Source: Rhynchonema sp. JSB1_4
Taxonomy: Eukaryota; Nematoda; Chromadorea; Monhysterida; Xyalidae
Assembly (NCBI GenBank): GCA_030248065.1
Contig: JASAMV010008662.1
Location: 35,699 to 99,698, forward strand
Direction: 5' to 3'
DNA: 64,000 nt
The position numbers and the translations under genes are program-made. Under the pieces are notes generated by a model. The model was not told where the DNA came from. It saw only the letters and a program-made list of their open reading frames with translations, and did not search any database. Position 1 is the stretch's first letter, and each line of letters opens with the position of its first letter. Of the stretch, positions 12,301 through 24,300 are shown piece after piece.

Positions 12301-15300
12301 CCAAACGTGAGTAGCGCCCACTCAAAAGCGCCTGGAGTTTTGTGTCCGGAAATTGATTTAATTCGAAAAGTAACCCTCAAGATTTCGCGATTTAGCGAGC
12401 TACAAGACGCGGTTTTTTGCACACGGCGGGCTGTCGAGGTCCTCTTTCGATTGCACCTCATAAAACATGGGGTTAAGAGACGTTAGACACACCCTTTAAA
12501 GGGCTCGGAACATAACCGTATGAAGGGCAGCAGAGCATAGTGTTACACATCGCTGGAAAGCATTGTGACAGCATATGTCATGCACAAATGTTAAGCTCCT
12601 TAGAGATCCGCTTTCTCTTGGTGGAGCGACTTTTCGTTCCAGAAAAATGTGAATTTTTTTCACAACTTGGAATGACAGGTGCAGAAACCCCAAATGAGTT
12701 GAAGGTCAAGTAACATGTGGATAGGATTACAACAGCTTCTGGATAACTTATCATCACAATTTCAGTCGCTCAATGCATTGCTTCGCTTGGTGAGGGTGTG
12801 AAACGTTACAAAAATCGGCCACATTTTTCGAGAACACAAGTTTGTCTCTAAAATTTGAGGCCAGAATTTGTGTTGCAGGAATGAAAATGCAACAGAAAAA
12901 TAGAGCATTGTCGAAAGTACCAGAAAATAGGGTTTTAAAATTTGGAAACACTTAGGTGGCAGCGTGACAGGCAGGGTTGGGTTTAAAAAAAAGTAAAAAT
13001 TTTTTTATAAAAAAAAAATTTTTTTTTAAAAAAAAGTTCGCCACTTTTTCGGTTTTTAAAAATTAGAAAAGTAAGTTCACTTTTTTTATTATTTCACAAC
13101 TTTTTTTTATTATTTTCCCCTTTTTTTACTGTGAAATGCATGTTTTTATGCATGTTTTTGCTTGTTGTTTCTCAAAAAATCGCCTGCGGCGCTTGTATTT
13201 CTCATCGGTTCAATGCCATTACAACGTTAGACAGTCCGTGGCTCTACAAACTTCGCGTCATTATGTGCGCATTCAGTTCTTCCAGCAAGTCAAACCTGCT
13301 TGAAGTCTTAAATTATCCTTCCAAAACTGCGGGTTATGCTGCTGTTTTCATGTAACTTTGCTTAAAAATGCGCCAATCATTTACCTTTCCCGTGACACGC
13401 CTTCACTTTTTATACTGCATTCTTACATATGTAGGACCACAAAAAAAAAAGGGGAAAAAGAAAAAAAAAAGTACATATGGTGGACAGACTATCCCCAGCG
13501 CAAATTGTCACGTTATCTGGCTCATCGTAAAAAATCTCACCTCGCTACTGCCCGTTTGTGAACACAACTGGTCGGTGTCAACTATTCCTATATTCTCCAG
13601 TACAATCAAATATACTTCCAAAAAATTTCGGCAATTTTTCACATTGAGAACCGAAATTTTTGTGGTCCGGAATAAAAAAAGTAAATCTTAAAAAAAAATT
13701 TTTAAAAATTCAAAAAAGTTAAAAAAAAGTTCGATAATAAAAAATTTTTTTAATCCAACCCTGGTGACAGGCCGAAAATGACCCAAAAATTGTCCCTAAA
13801 GTGCGTAGTTGCATTCATTAACGGAAATGTGATGTAAATAGGCCACGTATTGCATCGCATTGGAAACGAGAAAGTCAGATAAACGCACAGTGCAACGATC
13901 TAGATGAGTTTCAACATTTCAAACTCCATGGCCTGCTGCTACAGCCATGCCAACCTGAATACGATATTCGGCTATAAGTCGTCACTGTTAAGGACTATCG
14001 CATACTTGATAGCATCAAACGATGTAGCTTCAAAATAGCTATCGAACGATATACAGTATGACATGCACATGCTCCTGTTCATTCCAGAATCGTCAAAAAA
14101 GCAGTTTTTTAGCTTCTGCCCTGAAGCGTAAAAATTTATTGGGGATTGTCATATATCGTTCGAAAGCCACCCCCGAGATACATCATTTGGTGTTGTCACT
14201 TTTGCAATAGCTGTTAACAATAAGCATTTATAGCTGAATATCATAATCAGGTTATTATGGCTGCCCCGAGAGATCTGAAGATCTTGGGGTCTTCGGACCT
14301 TGATAGGTTGTTAAATCAGACATTTCTCTCAATTTGTTGTTTCAAATGAATTACAATCTGTGGCCTTTATGTGTCACAACTTTGGCTGTGAATATAACCA
14401 CCTAGTTTAGCGGCGATTGGATAGATTTTCAGGCCTGTCACGGAGCTAGCCATGAGTTTAAAAATTTAAAAACCTTATTTTCTGGTACTTTCGACCATGC
14501 TCTATTTCCCCATTGCATTCTTATTTCTGCACCACAAAGCGCTACCACAAAATTTAGGGACAAACTTGTGTTCTCGAGAAATAAAGCCGATTTTTGGAAC
14601 GTTTCACACCCTCACCGTGTGAAGCAATGGTTTGAGCGACTGTAATTGTGATGATAAGTTATTCAGAAGCTGTTGTAATACTATCCACGTGTTACTTGAC
14701 TTTCAACTTATTCGGAGTTTCTGCACCGGTCGTTCCAATTTGTGCAAAAATTCAGTTCTTTTCTGGAGCGAAATGTCCCTCTACCAACAGATAGCGAATC
14801 TCTAAGGAGCTTAAAATTTGTTCGTGACATAGGCTGTCGGAATGCTTTCCAACCAGAGGTCGCAATCGGGCCGGGTTTGGCCGGCCCGGCCCGGCCTGAG
14901 CCCCCAAATCTCCGGCCCGGCCCGACCCGAACCCCCAAATCTCCGGCCCGGCCCGGCCCGAACCTCCAAATCTCCGGCCCGGCCCGATTTTTTGGCTCAC
15001 ATTTTAACCCAATTTTTGTCATAATTTTTGTGCTTTTTGAATCTTGAAAATAAATTGTTTTCAATGGTGTGGCTGGGGGGGGTGGCCCCCCTCAGGTACA
15101 GTAGGTATGTAGGTAGATTGATGCGCCATCCTGGGTACAGACAGTAGGTAGGTAGCCGCCCCCGGCTGGTACAGTAGGTTGCTATTTTTGGCTTAAAATG
15201 GTATAAAATCGATATTTTTCACTCCAAATAGGCGAAAAATCGCGCGCTGCGCGCGAAATTGGCGTTTTAGAGCACATTTTCATCAAAATTTAGGCATAAA

Positions 15301-18300
15301 AAATTTTGTTCCCCCTGGCTCGGCCGGTACAGCAGGTAGGTTGATTGTAGGCCTTTCTGGTGGTACAGTAGGTTGATTGCACGCCTGGGTAGCCACACGA
15401 CTGATTGTTTTCCATGAAAACGTCGTCAGATAGACAATACTGATCACTTACTTGCCGAATCCGTCAGAAATTTTAGTATTTTCTGACAAAAAAATCCCTA
15501 ATTTTTCAGTAAATCAATCTCCACAATCCCTAATCAAAATCCCTAATCTCCGGCCCGGCCCGCCCCGGCCCGAGCCAAAAGCCCAAAATCGCGGCCCGAT
15601 TGCGACCTCTGTTTCCAACGGTATATAACAATATGTCCTGCTACCCTTCCTTCGGCTATGTCCCGAGCCCTAAAGGGCTCGGGACACAACCGAAGGAAGG
15701 GCAGCAGAGCTCAGTGTTACACATCATTGGAAAGCATTGTCGCAGCATATGTCACGCACAAATGTTAAGCTCCTTAGAGATTCGATATCTCTTGGTAGAG
15801 CGACTTTTCGTTCCAGAAAAAAGTGAATTTTTTCACAACTTGAAACGACCGGTGCAGAAACCCCAAATGAGTTGAGAGTGAAGTAACACGTGGATAGGAT
15901 TACAACAGCCTCTGGATAACTTATCATGAGAACTTCAGTCGCTCAAAGCATTGCTTTACTCGGTGAGGGTGCGAAATGTTCCAAAAATCGGCCGCATTTT
16001 TCGAATACTAAAGTTTGTCCCTAAATTTTGAGACCGCGCTTTGTGTTGCAGAAATGAAAATGCAATAGAACAATAGAGCATTTTCGAAAGTACCAGAAAA
16101 TGAGGTTTTTAAATTTTTAAACTCATGGCTAGCTCAATTGCCCCTAAACTGCATAGTTTCATTCATTGACGGAAATGTTATGTAAGTAGGCCACGTATTG
16201 CATTGCATTGGAAATGAGAAAGTCAGATAAACGCACTGTCCAACAGTCTAGACGAGATTCAAGACGTTAAACCACATAGACTGGCTGCTGCGGCCATGCC
16301 AACCTGAATAAGATATTTGGCTCTAAGTCGTTACTGTTAAGGACTATTGCACATTTGATAGCATCAAACGATGTAGCTTCAGCGTAGCTATCGAATGATA
16401 TATAACATGCCCATACTATCTTTTACTATGGACAAGAAACGGTCAAAATTCCGAAATCGCACACGGTGACGTGACGGTTCATTCCAGAATCGTCAAAAAA
16501 GCAATTTTTTAACCTCTGCCCTTAAGCGTATGAATTTATTGGGGCTTGTTATATATCATTCGAAAGCTACTCCCGAGATACATTGTTTAGCGCTGTCACA
16601 TTTACAATAGCTGTTAACAATAAGCATTTATAGCTGAATATCATATTCAGGTTAGTATGGCTGCCCCGAGAGATCTGTAGACCTTGGGGTCTTCGGACCT
16701 TGATAGGTTGTTGACCCAGACGTTTCTCTCATTTTTTTGTTTCGAATGCGATACAATCTGTGGTCTTTATGTGTCACAATTCTGGCGATGAATATTACCA
16801 CCTAATTTAGCGGCAATTTAATGGATTTTTAGGCCTGTCACGGAGCTAGCCACTAGTTAAAAAATTTAAAAACCTTATTTTCTAGTACTTTCGACGATGC
16901 TCTATTTCCCCATTGCATTCTGGTTTCCGCAGCGCTGAGCGTGGCCTCAAAATTTAGGCACAAACTTGTGTTCTCGAAAAATAAGGCCGATTTTTGGAAC
17001 GTTTCGCACCTTCACCGTGTGAAGCAATGCTTTGAGCGACTGAAGTTGTGATGGTAAGCTATTCAGAAGCTGTTGTAATCCTATCCACGTGTTACTTGAC
17101 CTTCAACTCATTTGGGGTTTCTGCACCGGTCGTTCCAATTTGTGCAAAAATTCACTTTTTTCTGGAACGAAAAGTCACTCTACCAAGAGATAGCGAATCT
17201 CCAAGGAGCTTAAAATTCGTGTGTGACATAGGCTGTCGGAATGCTTTCCCACGGTATGTAACAATATGTCCTGCTACCCTTCCTTCGGTTATGTCCCGAG
17301 CCCTTTAAATGAATTTCACCAGAAGCTCGCAGTCTGTTCAATTACAGTAAAGCTCATGCGTTCTTGCTACCGTAACGTCGTTCCCATTTCACTGCGTCGC
17401 TGACGCATGTTCTTATCGACGCAGGCGGTTACCAAGGCACCGCGAAGCATAATAAACAGGCAATCAATCATGAAATAGATTGCTTTCGACTGCTGTCATC
17501 ATGTAATTGTGTTGGTTATCACTGTCGAACGTAACCCAGTTCAGCTCAGCTGCAACGTCTTTTTATCAACTGCTGGCAATGACAGTTTTCTGCCCTAGTC
17601 TTTCACAGTAGAATCTTGACGCTCCACAATGTCTATTGTGGTGAATAACTTTTCATATCCAAGGGCTAATTAAGCCCTGATCGCCATTAGCAACAGCAGT
17701 CTATTTTTGGAATAAAGTTTCTGAATTCTGAGTTTTTGTGCGCACATCAAGACAACCACGAACACGTGGTACGCGTTGCGTGATGCTAGTCTTAACCCCT
17801 ACTGGCCGTTCAGTTTTTGGCTTGTACTTAGGTTTGGCTTGGACTGTGTAGTTGGCGGAGGGGCAAAATTAAATCAGCGAAATCTATACACCCCAAACTA
17901 TACTTGCGGGCCGGAAAAAAAAACCGTTTTTTTCCGGAAAAAAACCGAAAAAAACCGTTTTTTTCCGAGGCCCGGAAAAATACGTTTTTATTTTTCCGGA
18001 AATTTTTCCAAGTGGCAACTTTTGGAAAAAAAACGGTTTATTTTCCAAAAATTTCCGAAATATTTTCAAAGGTTGCGAAAGAATGTTGTCAAAACCAATG
18101 TAAATCGGTGCTAAACAGTTCAAAATGAGCACTTTTTAATCTCCAAGTGCATTTTTAGCCTATTTCAGGCCATTTCCCGACAAAATTTTCTCCAAAATAG
18201 ACGTTTTTGGACCATGGGTATCCTTAAGTACTGGAAAAATATTTGGAAAAAAAACGGTTTTTTTTCCGAAAAAAAACGGTTTTTTTTCCAAAAATATATT

Positions 18301-21300
18301 TTGCGGAAAAATACGCAAGTATACCCCAAACACATGTCTACCATGTCCGGACATGAACCACAAAAATTAATCTTTGCTTTGTTCTAGAATTGGCACAGTT
18401 TGCTGCGGAGTAAGCAAGCCTCTCTTCCGCTGGGTGCAAAACACCGGTGGGAAAAGAGGAGTTCAACCCAGTACAACTCCGAACCCTTGGCTGTTTTTGG
18501 CTGACCGACCAACTTTGACCATTGTGACACACCGATGTTGCTGAAATACTGATGCGCAGCAGGCACTAGCGCGAAATCAAGCCCCTTTTATATGGACTCA
18601 TTATGTCGAGATACGAATTTCTACTTTGGTTCGCACGATGCCCTGCACGTAAAAGAACTCAGTCAGTTCATCGCGTTACACCTTGACGCTGTAGTTCCCA
18701 GCGCAGAAACGTCACGGAATCATGAAAACATGATAAAAAATGTTTCGCCGCTCAAAACGTCTCTCACTTCACTTTATAATCACGTGTTTGCGACCTTTTC
18801 AATCCACGTGTTGAGTCATGCACTTTAGCTCTGTCTGATATATGGTGCGGCCTTGAGCAAGCGTTTGCCCTGCGTGTACATCCAAAATTCAATTTCTCGT
18901 GTGGATGTTTTTCTGCAATAAAATCAAATCTGACTTCTGTGTGCAGCCAATTGTACTTGTCTGCGATTGATACTGTACGTCTGCAATCGATGTGTGTTCA
19001 CGCACTTTAATACAAGCGTGGTGCACTGTTTCGTTTTGTGTCCAAAATGTCATAATGCTTATGCTTTTCTTATTCATTTGTTTGGTGCCTTGGTGACTTT
19101 CGACAAATAACTTCGTAGCCATGGACTCGACTCAAATAGAGAATGAAGAGGTGTGGTAGATGGTATCAGTGTAGTTCTTGGTCCGGCTGGGAAACCAGTA
19201 TATGTACATACAGTACCTCCCGACTTTTGGAGGGGAAGTTAATGCCGGGGTTTTTGTGGAAAGGACAAATCACGGCATCGCTTAAAAATTTCAGAATATT
19301 AAGCACCAACATTTAGTTCATCAGTATGATATACAGCTTTGCAGGAAATAGTTTGCATCCTGAAGCAGAAGACATTTAGTTCCAAAAACCTGGTGTTTTT
19401 TGATCACCGTTTTCTTCGTCGATAATTTTAAGCTTCTGTGATTTGATTAACCAACAAATGTGCGGATCGGACACAAAAAATCTCTAATTATTGTGTACAT
19501 AACCCGTGCTTTTGAGTTCACTGCATCAAACACAGCTAACACAATAATTCGGACAACATGCGCAAGTCGGTCATTATGGGCGCGCGCAACCCCAAAAAAG
19601 ACAAAACATTTTTGAGTGCTTGAATCTGCACGTTGGTTTTGAGCGCGCGCGCTGATAATGACCGACTTGCGTATGTTGTCCGAATTATTGTATTATAGCT
19701 ATGTTTGGTGCCGAGAACTCAAAAGCACAGGTTATGTACACAGTAATTAAGAGGATTTTTGTGTCCGATCAACACATTTGCTGGTTAATCACAGATGCTT
19801 AAAATTATCGGCGAAGAAAACGGTGACCAAAAACACCAGGTTTTTGGAACTAAATGTCTTCTCCTTCAGGATGCAAACTGTTTCCTGCAAAGCTGTATAT
19901 CATACTGATGAACTAAACGTTGGTGCTTGATGTTCTAAAATTCTAAAATGTTGTCGTGAATTGTGCTTTCCATGGGAAGCCGGCATATTTTTGCACTTTT
20001 TCACTAACTGAACTGGCAAACTTCAACCTGGCCGTGAAACACCAGGAAGCAACGAACCGACTCTCCAAGTCAGAGTCGAGTAACACGATATCCCACCTTT
20101 CTTAATGTGCACTGCCCCCAAGATTAAACGAGGTCGATAGGTTGTTGACCAGCAGTTTTAATAACACCTGTACCAAGCCAATTGCATAGCAGGCGTCCTC
20201 CGGTCGCCACAACAAATCTGATTTCGGTCAGTCCGTGGGTGGGTAACCCACATACATCAAAGTCCCACGCACCACTGTATTGTGTCGATGTCGACGTACA
20301 ATATAATGTACTGTACGGTATGTGCTTACATACAGCGTGTGCTCACAAATTCTGTCGTGTATTTCAATGCCCAACAGCTTTAGCTGGTTATTTAGCACAA
20401 GCAAGCAGCTTAGTGCACCCTGTGGCTTTCTATGTGGCGCGCGCGGCAGTTTTTGCATACGTTTGAGCATCCGGCTAACTTTTGTTGCGTGGTTGTCCAT
20501 ACTCAGTATTTCGTTTTCCAATGTGGATTCCCCTTTATGTACTCGTCGTTTTTTTGTCTCGTAAATTTCTAACATTACAATCATCTTCGCGATGGATAAC
20601 CTCATTTGTTTAGCCGTAGATTGTAATGACTTCGTAGTTCGAAAACTTTTAAGGGGTGCTATTTTGTGCGCACTGTGCAGCAGTGGTATTGTTGGTTGGA
20701 GCGGGTATCCGGTATGTATCTTGATTTTACCCAGGGGCTTCCGGCATCCTGACTTTTTGTTCAGGGGAATCCAGCTTTAAAATCTTTCTGAAAACCGTAA
20801 AAATCAACCACTTTTGCCTCCAAAATGCTCAAAATCGCTTGCCGACGCACTCATAACTCCAAAAATGATCATTTTTTCGGGTTCCAACACCAATTGGTCA
20901 ATTTTCCTCTAAAAATCCCCTTTTTGTGCAACAGCACTGAGTATCCGTGATTTTTTGTTTTGGGTGTCCGGCATTCCGTATCCGGTATGGTATCCTGACT
21001 TTGATTTCCCAACGACACCACTATGCTGTTCAATGTGCATTTTCAAGTCAAACAATTTTGATGTTTGCCTTTGGTCGTTTTGTACGCAATCTGAAGACGC
21101 GCCAGAAAGCTTTTCTTTGCTGCGCAACCTCAAACAACAACCCCCCAGCCACACGGCTTGCACGATACTCCATAGGTAGCGAACGAACGGCCCCAATATT
21201 AGGTGCGTTTGTGTGCCGTGTCGCCCCGTGCCTGGCGGCGTGTGTCTACGTATAAAAGTGTGAGAACCTGCTTTGAAGGTTTTGGTTTTAAGGAACGCTT

Positions 21301-24300
21301 CGCCCATCGCTTACTTCTTGTCCGTTAATTTCTGTTTCTTGTTCGGCTTTTGTTTCCCACGTGTAAATTTACTATTTAGATTGTTTGTTGTCTTCGTCAT
21401 TCAACCTCTGCTTTTTAAGTTTACGTACGTCACTGCAAAATGTTTTTTGTTGGGTTTGGGTAAAATGGTAAAGCACCATATGAGTTATAGCAAGACAGGA
21501 CACCAGAACATAAATCGTTATTTTACGTGATCATAGAAACGTACTTCGTGACTGGTGTCATTTTTTGAAATGCCATATGCTGATAGTTTACGTTTTCATT
21601 CTATTGAGCTCTCAAAGCTAGTGTTACTACCATATTAACACGCCACAAGAGGCCAATTTGAAACAAGGTAGGCGCGCCGTGACTCAAAGTGCTTCACAAA
21701 ACTTTGATACTTAAAGGGGGCGACTCATTGCTAAAAGTGCCCTGTTTATGGTTTCAGCGTGTAGCTGAGACCCGTGCGATCACAAAGCCACCAAGATTAA
21801 GCCGATCGGTTCGGAATCGGCCGAGATCGAAGCGATTGAATCGGGTCGACTGGGAACAAAAATAATTTTGGACCAGCTGCATTTTTATTGCAAATCAGGG
21901 GAACCTCGTACTCTGGCCATGAAACATTCAGAAAAACAGTCCTTTCTATATGAAAACAAAGACACATTTCTTGGTGTACTTGAGGTCAGCCAGCTGACAG
22001 CCACGTCACCCAGTGATCATATAAAAACGACTATTTTTCTGAATGTTTCATGGCCAGAGTACGAGGTTCCCCTGATTTGCAATAAAAATGCAGCTGGTCC
22101 AAAATTATTTTTGTTCATATTCGACCCGATTCAATCGCTTCAATCTCGGTCGATTTTCATCCGATTAATTTAATCTTGATGTCATTCTGATCGCACATAT
22201 CCCAGCTACAAGCTGAAATCATAAAAAGAGCACTTTTAGCAATGAGTCCGCCCCTTTAAGAAAGGTGATACAAAGTGACCAAAAGTAGACACACTCGCTT
22301 AGCTGCTGGCGACCGACCGCCTGTATAAAGTTGGTCACTTTTTGTTTACGATTGATTTGAGACCATTTTGTTCCCGACTGATCGTAACAAAAAAGGATCG
22401 AAAACAGACGCAAAATAGACGTGACCAAAGTGTTCTCAAATCGGCGGCAGACAAAAAGTTAGCAACTTACACATGCTGTCGGCCAGTAGTTATGCGGGTG
22501 TGTCTATTTTCCAGTCATTTTGTATCTACTTTTCTTAAGTATCAAAATTTTGTAACACACTTCTAGTCCGTTTGCGTCTACCTTGTGTCAAATGATCCTC
22601 TTGTGGCGTTTAAATGCGGTGTGTCGTAAGTTTCCGTCCAGAGACACAAAATGCTCGAAACAGCAGTACTTGGATCAACGCTAACTTACATATCATGACG
22701 TGGCACAATTAAAGGCAGTCTACCGGAGGTTGTCACTCACCCCCCGAATACCGTAACCCACCGTAATTTTGATCTGCAAGGATCGTGTCGAGACCATTTT
22801 GTTTTTTATCTATGTTTTGCATGTTAGCGCCAACACCAACCAACATTTCCAAGTTTTGGTGATCGACGCGCACGATGACAATTTCCAGCTTGCTGCCGCT
22901 AATACACGTGTCGATAAGCAGCGATCAGCATGGGTCTCGCAACGATCTCGCTTGCGGTGGGTTACGGTATTCGGGGGCTGAGTGACAACCTCCCGTAGAC
23001 TGCCTTTACGCTTGTTTACGTTTCATCCACAAACACCAACGAATCATGCTTGTTTCAGGCTCGACGAAAAGGCCAGTCCAAACGTCAGCTTTACGGACGT
23101 CAGCGTCAGAAATGTACTGCCGTTCGCCGACCTAAACGAGCGTCAAGTTGTCGCAAACCGCCCTCATACCGCCACGGCCACGTCAGTCCCAGGAAGACAC
23201 GCAGTCGGCAAACAATCATGGCCACAGTGCCAACGCACACCGCAACACCGCTCTACCTGACCGCAGCCGCATTTCCAACGACAAGTGACGTCATGACCGG
23301 ACCAAATCCTCCGAATATCTCAGGTCTTTATTTTTGTTCAATATTTGTTATTTATTTGTTCAACTTTGTATTGGTTTTTTGGCACAGTGATGCCCTGGCT
23401 CAAACAAACTATTTTTGTGCGTTTCTGTTGCGCACTGGCAGGCAGGCACGTAATGAATACGCAATTATTTTCGTGTTTTTTATGCTCCGACGAGGAATAC
23501 GCATCACAGTCAGGCAGGTGCAGGTGATGACCTCATTTGCGAGCAAATGTGCTGCCACAAATGTTTACGTTGTAGCGTAGTGCTTTTTTCATTGACACCG
23601 TGAGTCCGTTGCTACTTTTAGGCTTGGGACGGGCAAATACAGCAATTGGGACGTTACCACATGACAAAGTGCGCCCAGGAGTTTCGCGTTTTGCACCTAA
23701 AATGCCCAAGAGTGCCCAAAATCCGACAATTTGCACCAAAAATTCTACCATCAGGGTACGATTTGCAGCTGGAAGATATTGGGAAAATATCCGGCACACG
23801 ATTAGATTCAATTGTCAATTATCCCATAACAACTGATGCACCGCTTTTTGTATGTGGAAACTACCAATCAGCTGTTTTTACAGTTTCGACGACGACTTGT
23901 GGGCTGACCACGCCTCCACCGAGTCCAGCGACATCCGGCAACGTTTTCGGTCCTTCAACATCCGCTCATCCGATTCCCGGCACGTACATGGCACGCGGCA
24001 CCATGACCGCTAATGTCGTTGGTTGGTAATCGTATATCCGGCTTCCTTGCGACTTTCTGGTCTACCGGTTGGGCCCGACGAAACTAGAAAAGCATGTTAT
24101 TGGTCGGCATGTTCTGGCCCATGAGGTAGTTGCCAGAAAGCCTGGCACCAGCACGCATGGAGACAAATAAAATTCGCTTCGTTTTCCTACATTCATCTCT
24201 TGTGCTTGCTCTTGTTTTCCTTGTTTTTTTTGACATTGAATTGATAAACATACCACTCACCCTTTCATGTTTTACCAGTGCATCTGGTTTGTAAACACGT

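Larger units (their letters stand above)
12500..15671. mobile_element. TTAA-type palindromic element, copy 1, carrying two hAT insertions
   Basis: Ends AGGGCTCGGAACATAACC and its near-complement. Without the two insertions (12972-13763 and 14854-15611, each with an 8-bp duplication) the length is about 1.61 kb, matching copy 2. Long arms mirror each other, for example AGCTCCTTAGAGAT in one arm and its complement in the other. Confidence 0.8.

Noticed and set aside
12008..12461. Similar peptides ([19 protein letters not shown]) on both strands
   Set aside because: They are the two arms of one palindromic element read in opposite directions, not a conserved gene.
14708..15064. Gly/Arg/Pro-rich frames
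   Set aside because: They come from GGCCCGGCCCGA tandem units at the end of a hAT-like element.
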